Assembly: GCA_027422505.1 (NCBI GenBank)
Contig: JAPQWV010001419.1
Span: forward strand, 1-64,000
DNA length: 64,000 nt
Direction: 5' to 3'
Source of the DNA: Craterostigma plantagineum
Taxonomy: Eukaryota; Streptophyta; Magnoliopsida; Lamiales; Linderniaceae
This document shows, one piece after another, positions 11,025 through 20,157 of this stretch; within the stretch, counting starts at the first letter, position 1, and every line of letters starts with the position of its first letter. The notes under the pieces were generated by a model. That model worked only from the letters and a program-made list of their open reading frames with translations, did no database searches and was not told the DNA's origin. The position numbers and the translations under genes were made by a program.

Positions 11025-11285
11025 TTTTTTTTATACATTATGTTTTTTTTTAATATGTTATTTCCCGCACGTGTCACGGCCGTGAGGTGTATGCCTATGG
11101 CCGTGACTTGAGGCAGTGAGCGATATTCATTGTTGATCAAAGCTTCACGGCCGTGAGTGATTAAGCCCTTGGCCGTGAAGTGCGGCAGTGACCATTGTTG
11201 TCATGTTCATGGCCGTGATTGATAAGGCTAGAGGTCGTGAACTTCCTAGTCGCGGCCGTGACTCATGAGTCCTTGGCCGTGACTG
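10414..11285. repeat. Internal palindrome arrays flanking an AT-rich tract
   Basis: Two clusters, 10414-10575 and 11074-11285, carry the same TCACGGCCGTGA palindrome. Exact copies start at 10414, 10478, 11074 and 11143; degenerate ones follow. Here the half-site GGCCGTGA comes after the full site, opposite to the order in the LTRs. Between the clusters, 10576-11060, is a T-rich low-complexity tract with an (AT)n run at about 10650-10670. Confidence 0.82.
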
Positions 11286-11490
11286 CAAATTTTTATTTCT
11301 TTTTTTTAAGTATTATACTTATTATTATTTAATATTTTTTTTCGAGAACGATTGGCGCGAGGAAAAATATGATAATCGACAAGGAAATATCACTTTCTCG
11401 CGCGGTGTTAGATCTCCAAGTCAAAAATTCGTCTGTATTATTTATTTGATTTGCTGGGTTTGATAATGATGTTTTTGTGTCCTTCATGCC

Positions 11491-11498
11491 TTTAAATA
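11491..11498 (+). promoter_or_regulatory. Possible TATA box for the antisense peptide unit
   Basis: TTTAAATA within CCTTTAAATAGAC, 92 bp before the ATG at 11590. The segment between is AC-rich and moderately pyrimidine-rich, unlike the flanking A+T tracts, as in a plant 5' leader. Confidence 0.35.
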
Positions 11499-11589
11499 GA
11501 CATTGATAGAACAACACAATAGCATCATCTACCATAAATCCCACGTCTTCAACAATCTTATTTTCGATATTCAGAGTTATCTAGCCACT

Positions 11590-11754
11590 ATGAATTGGGG
11601 ACAACAGCAAGCCCGTGAGAATGAGAGTGAAGAATATGCAAGGATTCGTCATAATTTAGATATGCTGTCACTCTACCTTGCTCTTCTTTTGGGTTTGTTT
11701 GGAGTTTTACTTGCTTTCGTGTGTTGGGTTATCACAAGGTGCACTTGTGTGTAA
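11590..11754 (+). CDS. Small membrane peptide, antisense inside the LTR element
   Basis: A 54-residue frame on the strand opposite gag. It starts MNWGQQQARENESEEYARIR, has one hydrophobic helix at about residues 26-48 (Leu/Phe/Val-rich, ending CWVI) and a short tail RCTCV with two more cysteines. TTTAAATA at 11491-11498 lies 92 bp upstream of the ATG, a plausible TATA box, and AATAAA-type signals follow at about 11770 and 11865. An in-frame ATG further upstream (11503-) would add 29 residues, but the 11590 start gives a normal leader. I do not recognise the peptide. A single-pass membrane location is inferred from hydropathy only. Confidence 0.5.
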   Translation: MNWGQQQARENESEEYARIRHNLDMLSLYLALLLGLFGVLLAFVCWVITRCTCV

Positions 11755-11890
11755 CCGCGCTTATGAAGCAAAATAAACTATTGTTCTGTCTGTTATTCGC
11801 AGTTTTAATTTGCTTTTGTGTTGGACATTCACACGTTGTAATGGTGTTGTAACCATCTTTTATGAAATAAAACTATCATTCCTATCTCGT
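11705..11890 (+). repeat. Diverged tandem duplication of the peptide's 3' end
   Basis: The segment from the end of the reading frame through GTGTAACC...TTATGAA...AAATAAACTAT is repeated about 100 bp later as GTTGTAACC...TTATGAAATAAAACTAT. Both copies keep an AATAAA-like signal. The copies differ by several substitutions and small gaps. Confidence 0.5.
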
Positions 11891-12167
11891 CTCTAGATTC
11901 TGCGTTGTACCCATCCTCAATATTCGCAATAAATTTATTATTAATTAAAATTTAATGTTGTTATTATTATTATAGTTTTATTTAATTTATATATAGTTTT
12001 AGATTAATTTTTTATATTAATTTTTTTATTTAATTTAATTTAGTTTTTTTAATTATTATATATTTTTTTTATATATTGTAATGCCTAAAACATAAAAGAA
12101 AATACATGGATTGCCTCCCAAGAAGCGCGTCTTTAACGTCTTGAGCTGGACGTAGTCGAGCGAGTCT
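11881..12167. other. AT-rich spacer before the end of the protease frame
   Basis: Low-complexity A+T sequence to about 12080, then a conserved-looking block (TGGATTGCCTCCCAAGAAGC) that I have seen as common to the 3' side of gag-pol in plant Athila-type elements. No coding frame seen. Confidence 0.4.
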
Positions 12168-15100
12168 TCAAGGTGGTTTGGAAAAACGGTTGGAGGGGAC
12201 TGTCATCGGTTGTTTTGGACCGCCCTCGGGAAAATCGCAACTGAAATGGTTTGGCTGCCGCTCAAACTCTAAAAGCGGTGGTCCGTCGATCAAACGCATC
12301 TCTTTGTTCCCCTCTTTGCGTCCCTCGATTATCCTCGTGTCTTTCTTCTCGATAACCTGCAATAAACTTGAAAAAGACATAGAAGAATTTTGATCAATAA
12401 AATCAGGATAGGAATAATTATTTTCATGCTTGCTGATATCATCATTCTTAGTTTCCGCCATGCAAAATGTTACTTTCTCTCCATCTATAGTAAACGTCAA
12501 GCTGCCGTTTTTAACATCTATCATGGTTTCTCCAGTGGCTAAAAATGGTCTCCCTAAGATCAAAGGTACATTCTCATCTTCCTTCATATCAAGAATAAGA
12601 AAATCCACTGGAATAATAAACTTATTAACCTTGACTAACACATCCTCTATAATACCCCTAGGATACGTAATAGATCTATCCGCTAGTTGTATACTCATCC
12701 TAATGGGTTTGGGTTCACCTAAACCAAGCTTCTTAAACATAGAATAAGGCATCAAATTAATACTAGCACCTAAATCAACAAATGCCTTATGAATATATAA
12801 ATTTCCTATAAGACAAGGTATAGTGAAACTCCCTGGATCCTTTAGCTTCTTCGGGATATTCATTTGCATGACGGCAGAGCACTCCCCTCGAAGACAATTA
12901 GCAGCAACATCTTCGAGCTTGCGTTTGTTCGTGAGTAAGTCCTTGAGGTATTTCACACATCGAGGTATCTGTGCAAGGACTTCGACGAGCGGTAAGTTAA
13001 TATGTAGTTGCTTGAAAAGAGAAAGAAATTTACCGAACTCGTCGTCAACAATATACTTCTTTGGTTGAAACGCCTTGACAGATGGTGTAGTCACGACCTC
13101 CATCTCCTTGTCGACTTTCTCTTCCTCGACACGATTGACCGGCTTCACTTCCTTCTTGGTGCGTTGTTCCTCTAAGTATGTACCAAATGGTTCGTCAGTC
13201 ATCGCCCTTGTTAACCTAGCCGGATATGGAATCTTCGGTGTGTAAGAATTGACTGGTGGTCTTGGAGCAATCCCCTCCTCCTTTTCTTTTCCATGCGCGT
13301 TCTCCTTCTTTTCGGGTTCGACCTCCCTCAACCGAGCTGGATATGGAATCTTCGGCTGGTACGGCTTCACGAATGGTCGCGCATTTCCTTTGTCAGCCTT
13401 GACCTTCTCGACATCGTTGCCTTTGCTTTCCTCCGCTTTTAGCTCGTCGTGGCTCTCGAAATCTGTTATCTCCTTTGAATTCTGCTTGGCGGGTACTTCT
13501 TGCAATTCTCTCTTGCTTATCAGGGTTACCGCGTTGCAATACTCCTTAGGGTTTGGCTCGGTGTAGCTCGGGAGTGATCCTTGATTTCGTCCTGCCAGTT
13601 GCTTTGCTAACTGGCCCACTTGCTCCTCCAATTTCTTGATAGAAGCGTCGGTGTTCTGGGCACGTACTTCTATGTACTCCTCTATCTTATTCATTCGACT
13701 CTCGTGGGCTTGAGTGGTGTTGCTGAAGTTTGTGAGGAGCGTCTTCATCATATCCTTCATCTCCCGCATATCATCGGATCCCGACCCTGCAGACGCGTTC
13801 TGATACGGACGTGATGTTCCTCCTTGGAAACCATATGGTCTAGGTTCAAATCCTGGTGGCCCCTGCCCATGGTGGTTTTGGTTCCCATACGCCAGATTTG
13901 GATGCGCTCGAGGTTGAAAACTCCGCTGGCCTTGGTAATTCCCCATATAGTCCACGTGCTCCAATGATTGCCCTAATTGGCACTCTGAGGTCTCATGAGC
14001 TGCGCCACAAATCTCGCACTGTGGTGTATACGGCTTCTGAGGTGATGGGCTTGTCATCACGGCATGTACTGGCTGTGTTTGCCCCGCCTTTGGAAGTAAT
14101 GTGTTGATCACCGTCTGAAGCTGGGAATTGGTAGCTGCAATCTGTTGTTGCAATGCTCGAACTTGGCGTTTGTAACGGTCTCCTCGCTCACCCCAAACAT
14201 TCCTGGAGTCTTTATCCTCGTATTGCCTCTTATGAAGCTGTTCCTCGAGTAGTCTTCGATTAAATTCCAGGCTTCTGTGGCATTGAGCTTCACGAGCCCT
14301 CCTCCTGCGGCTCCGTCTAACATATGAACGGTTTGATCATTGAGGCCCTCGTGAAATCGATTGATCATGGCGGCCTTCGACATCCCGTGTTGTGGGCACT
14401 TCTTCAATAGGGACTTGTACCTCTCCCATACCTCGTAAAGATTCTCTGAATCCTTCTGGTGAAAAAGAGAGATTTCTGTCTTTAACCTTAACACCTTTGA
14501 CAGGGGGAAGTAATGGCCGATAAATGCTGCTCGCAGTTCTTCCCACGTAGTGATTGATCTGGGCGGTAGCATCTCCAACCAATCCTTCGCCCTGTACTTG
14601 AGTGGAAATGGAAACAACATTAGTTTAATCGCGTCACTCGGGACCCCACTGATCTTGATGGTGTCTGTTACTGTCAGAAAGGCCTTCAGGTGGGAGTACG
14701 GATCATCATCAGGATTCCCCTCAAACTGAGCCGTCTGAAAGATCATCTGAAGCCAAGCATGCTTCAGCTCAAAATCGTTGTTCGCGATCGGAGGAATAAC
14801 AATCGCCGATTCTGTACCGCCGAGGAAGGCGTCCTTAAGTAGATCTTGTAAAGATTGTTCCTCTTCTTGGTCTTGGTGGGTCGGTACTCTTCGGTCTGCC
14901 ATCTCGACTTCTATCTCTCGATTGTCTTTGGACGTCTCTGTTCGAGAATTTTCAGCAGACTCCTGGGAGTTGTCATCTGAGTAGCTGACCAACGCTTCCT
15001 GATAATTACTAGCCGTGCCTTCTGAATTGTATCTGAGCTGCCTTCGTAACTTCCGCTCGAAATCTGGATCTCCTTCAACAATGGGGCCTGATGGGTGGCT

Positions 15101-15586
15101 TCGGGTTAGGGATGGCAGTGGGGCGGGGATTCCCCGTCCCCGCGGGGATCCGCCCCGAAAGGGGCGGGGAATCCCCGAGTTTTTATCCCCGCGGGGCGGG
15201 GACGGGGACTGATTTTTCCCCGTGGGGATCCCCGCCCCGCCCCGAACCTATATTATATATTAAAATATATATACTTTTTAATTATAATTTGAATAATAAT
15301 AAAATAATATCAAAATATAGATTAAATAATATTAAAATAATACAAATAAGATTTAAAAATTATAATTTATATAATATTTATAACAAAAAATATCCAAATT
15401 TATATATTATATTAAAAATATTATATTTTTTAAAAAATATGAATCCCCGTGGGGAATCCCCGCCCCGCGGGGATCCGGCGGGGATGGGGACGGGGACAGT
15501 TCTGTCCCCGAATGCATCGCGGGGACGGGGACGGGGATTGGATCCCCGCCCGAACCCGCCCCGTTGACAACCCTACTTCGGGTCAT
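12168..15586 (-). pseudogene. gag-protease gene of the Athila-like element, broken by a MITE and a frameshift
   Basis: The reading frame begins with an ATG at 15586-15584, is interrupted after about three codons by the 469-bp MITE at 15107-15575, and resumes at 15106. The capsid-type segment (retrotransposon gag family) includes WEELRAAFIGHYFP and RYKSLLKKCP. A one-base loss near 14155 shifts the frame. Downstream come a single zinc knuckle CEICGAAHETSEC, a long charged repetitive linker with two PYPARL-type repeats, and an aspartic-protease domain with the active-site motif DLGAS and a later ILGRPFL. The frame ends at 12168 with no reverse transcriptase behind it. Gag packages element RNA and the protease would process Gag. 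With both breaks neither is made intact. Confidence 0.9.
15107..15575. mobile_element. hAT-type MITE, GC-rich ends, inserted in the gag start
   Basis: 469 bp beginning TAGGGATGGCAGTGG and ending GTTGACAACCCTA, with perfect 8-bp target duplication CTTCGGGT at 15099-15106 and 15576-15583. The ends hold alternating runs of GGGGCGGGGA and TCCCCGCG; the centre is AT-rich without coding capacity. The same family recurs at 48929-49355. Confidence 0.88.
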
Positions 15587-15772
15587 CCACTGTCAAACAG
15601 TACCTTCAATGAGTGAAAGCGAAATTTAGCGAAGAACTAGACAAATACGTCGAAAAAGGTAACGATACTAATAATGATGTAGGAAACAAATAACGCAATT
15701 AACGAAAAACTGAGAAAATGTAAAATAGAATAGCTAAACTACCGAACTAGGGTGTTCCTAATATCAATCTAT

Positions 15773-15790
15773 TCCCCGGCAACGGCGCCA
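15773..15790 (-). other. Primer-binding site, tRNA-Asp type
   Basis: On the minus strand this reads TGGCGCCGTTGCCGGGGA, complementary to the 3' end of plant tRNA-Asp. It lies six bases inside the 5' LTR, as expected for an Athila/Tat-type element. Confidence 0.9.
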
Positions 15791-15796
15791 AAAACT

Positions 15797-17442
15797 TGAT
15801 CGCGAGCGTGTACGTTTAAATAAATGTTTGTGCGAGTACGTCAAGTAATAATTAAAACGAATATATTATAACTAAAATCACGCGCGATAGGCAGTGGACC
15901 TATCGTTTGTAATATAGCTACAGTGAATATCCGAGTATCGAACACGAGGAATAAATTGAGTACTAGTATTTACCTATCGTCTCGATATTTAACCTAAATA
16001 ACATGATGAGATGTGTTTATACTACGAACTAATTTAACAGAGCAAATTAAGGAATTTGACGAGTAAGGTAGTACAACTTAAAAATAATACGAGTGATTTA
16101 AGATGACAAATATGTGTTTGGGATTCGAATCCCGCTGGACGCTGTCGGCTAAAGCTACGGAATATCGTTCCTAAGTGAAAATCGACTAAATCGCGGTAAC
16201 TTTCTACCCACTCACGGATTTGCTGTCGCCCTAAACGTTCGTGGGAATCTAAGATCGTTAATTACCAAATGGCGAGGATCGAGTATTTGCTGTCGCCCTA
16301 TACTTGAATCCTAACGTCTATGAACGGCCTAATCGTTATTTAGCTGTCGCCCTAAACGATGTACCGCACATTCGTATCAACACATAGACATGTTGAGACA
16401 AAGAAGCAATATCATAGAACGATAAATAGTCGAATACACGTGTTCACGATTATCCTACGCCTTAACTACGACAAAACCCAACGTTCATCACTCCCAAACA
16501 CACAAGAGGATCTACTCACATTGAACGTCACAACAACGAGATTTAAGGGAAACGAGGATAGAGAACTCATAAAAACTTCCCTAAGAAGTGAATATGGCGT
16601 TTCCGAGGTGGAGCTCTCCTTCCTCGATCGTATGAGCGTAGCTTCGTTGTTGGATCGTCCCTTGAGCTTCTCTGAATCACGGGACTGCTTCTAGTGTTCT
16701 TCCTTCTCTTCTTTGCTCTAAGTTTTCGTCCCTATTAAGTTGTTTTTGAGTTCTGAGAATAACTCCCCTTTTATGCATTGAATTTGGGCCAAAACCCTGA
16801 ATTAGGCACGTTCACGGCCTCGTATCGGGCCTTCACGGCCGTGACGGCGGCTTAAACCCTATTTCTTGACTTTCTGACATGAGTCACGGCCACTTACAAT
16901 AGGCTTCACGGCCGTGAAGGCGGCTAAAACCCTAAATATTGACTTCTCTGGCACAGGTCACGGCCTCTTGCACTGACATTCACGGCCGTGAATCAGTGGA
17001 TTTTTCCTTCGTTGAACTCTCTGCCTTGATTCACGGCTTGTTGCATAAGGCTTCACGGCCATGACACTTGAGGTCTTTTCTTTATTTAAGTCTCTGCTGT
17101 CGTTCACGGCCGTGAATTAAGCTTCTCCAACTCTCTGCCGTCATTCACGGCTTCGTACATCAGGGTTCACGGCCGTGACACTAGAGGCTTACTTCTTACT
17201 CTCACTGCCCACGTTCACGGCCTCCTGCGAGGTGTTCACGGCCGTGAAGTGTGCTTGACAGCTTCATACTTGATTCGTTTTGCACCGTTTTCGCCTCGTT
17301 TTCGTTCCCTTTCGCTCAATAACAATTCGAAGGTCCTACAATATTTAAATGGGTGTAAATAGAGCCAATGCACGAAATTACCAAAAATATCCTATATAGC
17401 CCAAATAAATACAACAATAAACGTACTAAAATTTGTTTATCA
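15797..17442 (-). repeat. 5' LTR of the Athila-like element
   Basis: 1646 bp, same ends as the copy at 6683-8337. It precedes the primer-binding site when read on the minus strand and so should hold the promoter of the element. Palindrome arrays lie at about 16805-17245. The right end TTTATCA abuts the target duplication ATTAC. Confidence 0.95.
16805..17245. repeat. Array of TTCACGGCCGTGA palindromes in the right LTR
   Basis: The same array as in the left LTR, with more half-sites still reading CACGGCC. One full site is TTCACGGCCATGA. The higher CpG content here than in the other LTR is visible by eye. Confidence 0.85.
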
Positions 17443-17637
17443 ATTACAGTAGTTCTCTTCTTTTGTTCCAACGTTTCTTTTTCGTCTTAGCTTTAGTACT
17501 GTTTCGATGGTTGCTCTTCATGCGAGCCTTCGTCCCTACTGGAAATTCATGTCACCAGAGGGACCCACTAGGGCTGTTTAGCCTATGTAATTATCATTTT
17601 GATGAATGAGATAGCAAGCTTTCGTTTGAAAAAAAAA

Positions 17638-18245
17638 CATCGGCATTGTTTCTCGGCGGTGGGCTCGTGTAATCCGGCGAGAAAATCTGTACAAAGGAGA
17701 ATGGAAAAATTATTACATTAAGTGCCTAGATGTCATGAATAACTCAGTTGACTTTTCTTGACATTGTGTGATTAAAAATATGCAACACCAAATCTCAACT
17801 TGACTGCAGATTTCGCAGGTTATATCTCCCTTTTTGTTGCACCATCTCTGAATGCACTTCCTATGAGCAAACTGACAAAAAAAATTCAAAAGATCAAAAC
17901 TTTCGAACTTCATTGACCAAATTAGCCCAGATGAAAAAGAATAATTACATAAATTGTCCTAAACAGAGTAAATAATTGAAATGATACCTTTAGAGTGCCA
18001 CTGCAAGCGCAAGGAGACTCCATACGCTTTTCATCTTCTTCTTCCTCTTGACATATTCTGCACTCTCTCAAATCGCTTTTTTCTTGCCACGCTTTTTACT
18101 TGGAAACTACTGTTAAACATCCCACCTTTGCTATTGAGAATAAATTGCTTTTCTTGCATATTTCCGTTTCATTACCGTCGTTGTTGCTCGCCGGAGATGG
18201 ATGAGATGATCCCTCATTATTGAAGGCCGAAGGGTGTAGATTCAT
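17638..18245 (-). pseudogene. RINGv (C4HC3, MARCH-type) E3 ligase pseudogene, cut by the LINE
   Basis: Minus strand. Exon 1 (18245-17988) starts MNLHPSAFNNEGSS and ends with CRICQEEEEDEKRMESPCAC and the word SGTLK; exon 2 (17871-17800) reads FAHRKCIQRWCNKKGDITCE followed by ICSQ; exon 3 (17686-17638) reads IFSPDYTSPPPRNNAD. Splice signals GT and AG flank both introns. Together these are the zinc ligands of a RINGv domain and the PPPR word that follows it in plant members, which are usually membrane-bound ubiquitin ligases. Exon 1 has an in-frame TAA about 15 codons before CRIC. Exon 3 ends where the LINE poly(A) begins, so the C-terminal part is missing. Confidence 0.8.
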
Positions 18246-18331
18246 CCACCATTTTCTCTCTCAAAAGATACTAAAGTAAATTTGGGAAAACAAAAATGAG
18301 TTTTTTTCTGGTGGGGAGAAAAACTACATAA

Positions 18332-18846
18332 GGCCATCTCCAATGATGACGGAAATCGCATAATAGGGTAAAAATTAGGTCCAATCGTACCGTAAACTGA
18401 AACAAAAAATAAGTATTTAACACTTTCTCTCACTCCAAAAACTCAAATATAGGTTTGTATTGTTCATCTACCTAAATGTAACTCTTTCGAAAAGACCTCA
18501 GTTCAATAAATAATTTGTTTTTAACCCAAATTGCTTTAATTAGTCTATTATATTCTATTTATTTTATTCCTTTAAAATTGCAGGATACGTAAATAATGTT
18601 TAATATTGTAAACCTAATACTTAAAATTATTTATTAATACTGAAATAGTATTTTAATTTTTCTTTGTTTTTAATTTGTGAAGCTGTAAAATATGTGGGTT
18701 GTTAGTGTAATTTGTGTGAAAGAGAATATTTTGAGAATATTCTTTTGAGTTTGAGAATTGGTTTGATGGTTGGAGAAGAATTATAATTTGATGTGACAAA
18801 TACTGTATTTTGAATTTGAAAATGGGTTTATCGGTTGGAGATGGTC
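18332..18846. mobile_element. Tourist/PIF-Harbinger-type MITE
   Basis: The ends GGCCATCTCCAA and its near complement TTGGAGATGGTC are flanked by the 3-bp target TAA at 18329-18331 and 18847-18849. Length is 515 bp, AT-rich, non-coding. It lies about 90 bp upstream of the RINGv start codon. Confidence 0.75.
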
Positions 18847-18849
18847 TAA

Positions 18850-19452
18850 ACATGGATTATTGTACGGTTTTCAGTGGTGGCTTTAGGTTGAAAATGGAAT
18901 TTGAATTTTTAAAAGGGGGAGAAGTATTAATAAAGAAAGAAAGGGGCATGGTTTTCATTTGTCAACTATCATTATAAGGAATAATGAAATAGGAAAGTAG
19001 ATAAGATCGACGCTGAATTCTATAGATTTCATATAATTTAAGATAAAATTGATTAATGTGAGGTCAATGGTCATCCTAATCCATCATTGATTTGCCCTTT
19101 AATTTATCCTAAACGTGGGAGACTTATGATGGCTGTGTGTGTTGATTAGGGGACAAAATTATAAGATATGTATGCAACGTTTTGATGACGAGGCATGTAT
19201 TGTGTTTTGTAATAATAGAAAAAACCAAATATGAACTAAGCATGCGTGATATTGTAGGAGCTGATTAGAGAAGATGTAGGATTAAACACTACTTTCAACA
19301 TATCCCAATTTAACATGTATTAGAAAATATACGGGATTTAAGTTCGTTTGCCAAAATATTTAAAGTTGGTAAGAGTTTGGAGAAAAAAACGACGAAAGGA
19401 TGTAAATGAGACCCTTGACTTGCAAACAACGCGATATGTCATTAGTACAAAG
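18850..19452. other. AT-rich intergenic sequence
   Basis: No reading frame, repeat or regulatory signal that I can support. Confidence 0.4.
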
Positions 19453-20157
19453 CAGTGTTTTAAAATGCGCATAGCGCAATGCGTCGCGTTTCAGTTCAGA
19501 TAGCGTGTAGCGTAAATAGCATAGCGTGTTGCGTGAGTATTTCGAACAAGCCACTTATTATGTTAAGAAAATATTTATAACAAATTATTAATCATAAGCA
19601 CATTATTCGGTAAGCTTTATATAAAATTTGGGTTCAGTAATATATTCCCGACATAGTTGTTCGGTTTTGATAAGTTAGTGGAGAAATTAGCAATAAGTTT
19701 CGTTAAATATATTTAGTAGTATAATTAGTTGGTATGTATATATATTGTTCAACATATATTATTTTAGTTAAAGTATATTAATTATTAATCTTTTCCTCCC
19801 TTTCCAAACGGAGACAAGGAAGCAATAGAAAACCATTTTCCCTCTTTTCTCTTTTGATATCCATCTTCTGCTGCTACCTCATCACAGGATTCGTACCTAC
19901 ACGATCCTCAACAAGTCTCCACCACTTTTTTCTCGCCCAAGCTCTTGAGAGAAAAAGCCCTCCATCGCCCAAACTTTGGGTGATGTTACCACGCCCTCTA
20001 ACTGTTCGATAAAAAGCCCAAGTAAGAAACCAACTGATATCCGGTGTACGACCGCGTACCCTCCATCGCCGGGATCAGACGGCGATGAAGGATTTTAATC
20101 CTTCGGTTTTATTTTTTTCACTCGTTTCTTTGATTTCGCTATTGGTTTGATCGCAAT

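Larger units (their letters stand above)
6683..17442 (-). mobile_element. Non-autonomous Ty3/Athila-like LTR retrotransposon, gag-protease only
   Basis: A complete 10.76-kb insertion flanked by ATTAC at 6678-6682 and 17443-17447. Its coding strand is minus, so the right LTR is the 5' LTR. In order on the minus strand: LTR, primer-binding site matching tRNA-Asp, gag-protease frame, about 3.8 kb without pol, polypurine tract, LTR. No reverse transcriptase, RNase H or integrase motif was found between 8338 and 12167 in any frame. Mobility would need enzymes from a relative. The primer site, LTR length and gag type suit the Athila/Tat branch. Comparing the two LTRs by eye gives roughly 35-40 differences in 1650 bp, so the insertion is young to middle-aged. 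Confidence 0.92.
3318..17637 (+). mobile_element. 5'-truncated L1-type LINE, interrupted by a solo LTR and a complete LTR element
   Basis: LINE sequence starts inside the region just before the reverse-transcriptase domain (left boundary about 3318-3345), continues to the ORF2 stop at 6445 and a 3' UTR to 6682, and resumes at 17448 to a 9-base poly(A) at 17629-17637. Two later insertions split it: a solo LTR at 4301-5072 and an LTR retrotransposon at 6683-17442. No target-site duplication matches across its two outer ends: the left flank is the bZIP leader, the right flank is exon 3 of a RINGv gene. Confidence 0.8.

Noticed and set aside
12430..14107. Several plus-strand frames of 64-105 residues
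   Set aside because: They are antisense shadows of the gag-protease frame, whose zinc knuckle and protease motifs are on the minus strand.
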